Origin: Opisthocomus hoazin
Taxonomy: Eukaryota; Chordata; Aves; Opisthocomiformes; Opisthocomidae
Direction: 5' to 3'
Length of the DNA: 64,000 nucleotides
NCBI RefSeq assembly: GCF_030867145.1
Contig: NC_134427.1
Span: 11,617,001-11,681,000 of the forward strand
Shown here piece by piece: positions 63,651 through 64,000 of the stretch. The notes beneath the pieces were generated by a model. That model was given only the letters and a program-made list of their open reading frames with translations, did not search any database and had not been told where the DNA came from. A program made the translations under genes and the position numbers. Numbering within the stretch: the first letter of the stretch is position 1; every line of letters starts with the position of its first letter.

Positions 63651-64000
63651 TTCTTTGCCGGAGAGCGGGACAGGCACCCAGAGGGGGAAACACCGGGCGA
63701 GGGAGCGCCAGGCAGGCGAGGGCTCCCGCAGACAGCACCAGAGGAGCCGAGCGGGCGGTCGGGGGAGTTGACCAAGTCCAGCGCCATGGGTGAGTATGGG
63801 GTGAGGGTGGTGGACACCTGGAGAGCTGTCGCTGGTGGCTCTGGGGACCCTGTCCCAGAGAAGAGCCCCCTGAAACTTTCCTCTTGCACCGGTCAGGTCC
63901 TGGTGTGCCCATGCCAGCCATGGGAGCTGCCAGGTGAGGATGCCACGGCACGGCAGGATTGGCGTTTTCTTTCCTGAAGCGATTTTCTGTCCCTGTGTGC
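63650..64000 (+). CDS. PLP1: PLP1, myelin proteolipid protein: exon 1 and start of intron 1 (partial)
   Basis: PLP1 is the main protein of central myelin, a four-span tetraspan-like membrane protein. The 5' UTR starts near 63650 with CCCTTTTCTTTGCCGGAGAG, similar to the mammalian PLP1 leader. Coding is only 63786-63789, ATGG, followed by the donor GTGAGT. This matches PLP1, whose exon 1 encodes Met and the first base of Gly2, with the rest of the protein beyond a long intron 1. The position next to GLRA4 agrees with mammalian synteny. Intron 1 fills the window to its end. The open frame running through the ATG into the intron is not the protein. GPM6B is a relative with the same topology but is not expected here. 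Confidence 0.82.

Noticed and set aside
62544-63977. 477-codon plus-strand open frame overlapping PLP1 exon 1
   Set aside because: It crosses the PLP1 promoter and donor site. Its composition is Gly/Pro/Arg-rich noise with no recognisable domain.

Overview
The window is vertebrate nuclear DNA, almost certainly from a bird. The genes are compact and intron-bearing with GT-AG splice sites, they sit among GC-rich CpG islands, and interspersed repeats are nearly absent. The one clear repeat is the 3' end of a CR1 LINE (27139-27226), a typical avian element. The gene order matches the TAF7L-TIMM8A-BTK-RPL36A-GLA ... GLRA4 ... PLP1 interval of human Xq22, which in birds lies on chromosome 4 or 4A. 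I saw no retrovirus-like, phage, plasmid, CRISPR or bacterial features.

Layout: TAF7 (minus, 1-4475, last codons beyond the left edge); a NIPA2-type magnesium transporter gene (plus, 4768-8585), divergent from TAF7 across a 292-bp CpG-rich gap; TIMM8A (minus, 10866-11434); BTK (minus, 11850-20204, 18 coding exons); RPL36A (plus, 24084-26719), divergent from BTK; GLA (minus, 29242-34223, 7 exons); a gene-free 6.6 kb; GLRA4 (minus, 40841-50563, 9 exons); a gene-free 13 kb; and the first exon of PLP1 (plus, about 63650-63789), which codes only for Met and one base of Gly2. I rebuilt exon junctions by hand from splice sites and conserved protein sequence. Coding lengths close in frame for every complete gene: NIPA2-like 360 aa, TIMM8A 94, BTK 658, RPL36A 106, GLA 410, GLRA4 461.

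The genes do not form one pathway. They are a conserved neighbourhood: basal transcription (TAF7), Mg2+ transport (NIPA2-like), mitochondrial import (TIMM8A), B-cell signalling (BTK), translation (RPL36A), lysosomal glycolipid breakdown (GLA), inhibitory neurotransmission (GLRA4) and myelin (PLP1). Two divergent pairs (TAF7/NIPA2-like and BTK/RPL36A) share CpG-rich promoters. NIPA2-like/TIMM8A and RPL36A/GLA converge, and BTK/TIMM8A form a very tight tandem.

Main points of interest: a NIPA2-like gene inside an interval where human has none; the intron-bearing form of TAF7; a GLRA4 with an intact fourth membrane segment, unlike human; a GC-AG intron in GLA; a GLA splice acceptor tract made of a TCTG microsatellite; absence of the mammalian HNRNPH2, ARMCX/BEX/TCEAL and MORF4L2 insertions; a 54-bp minisatellite in BTK intron 1; and several AT-rich islands around GLRA4 and upstream of PLP1 that look like conserved enhancers. 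I found no convincing new biological system.
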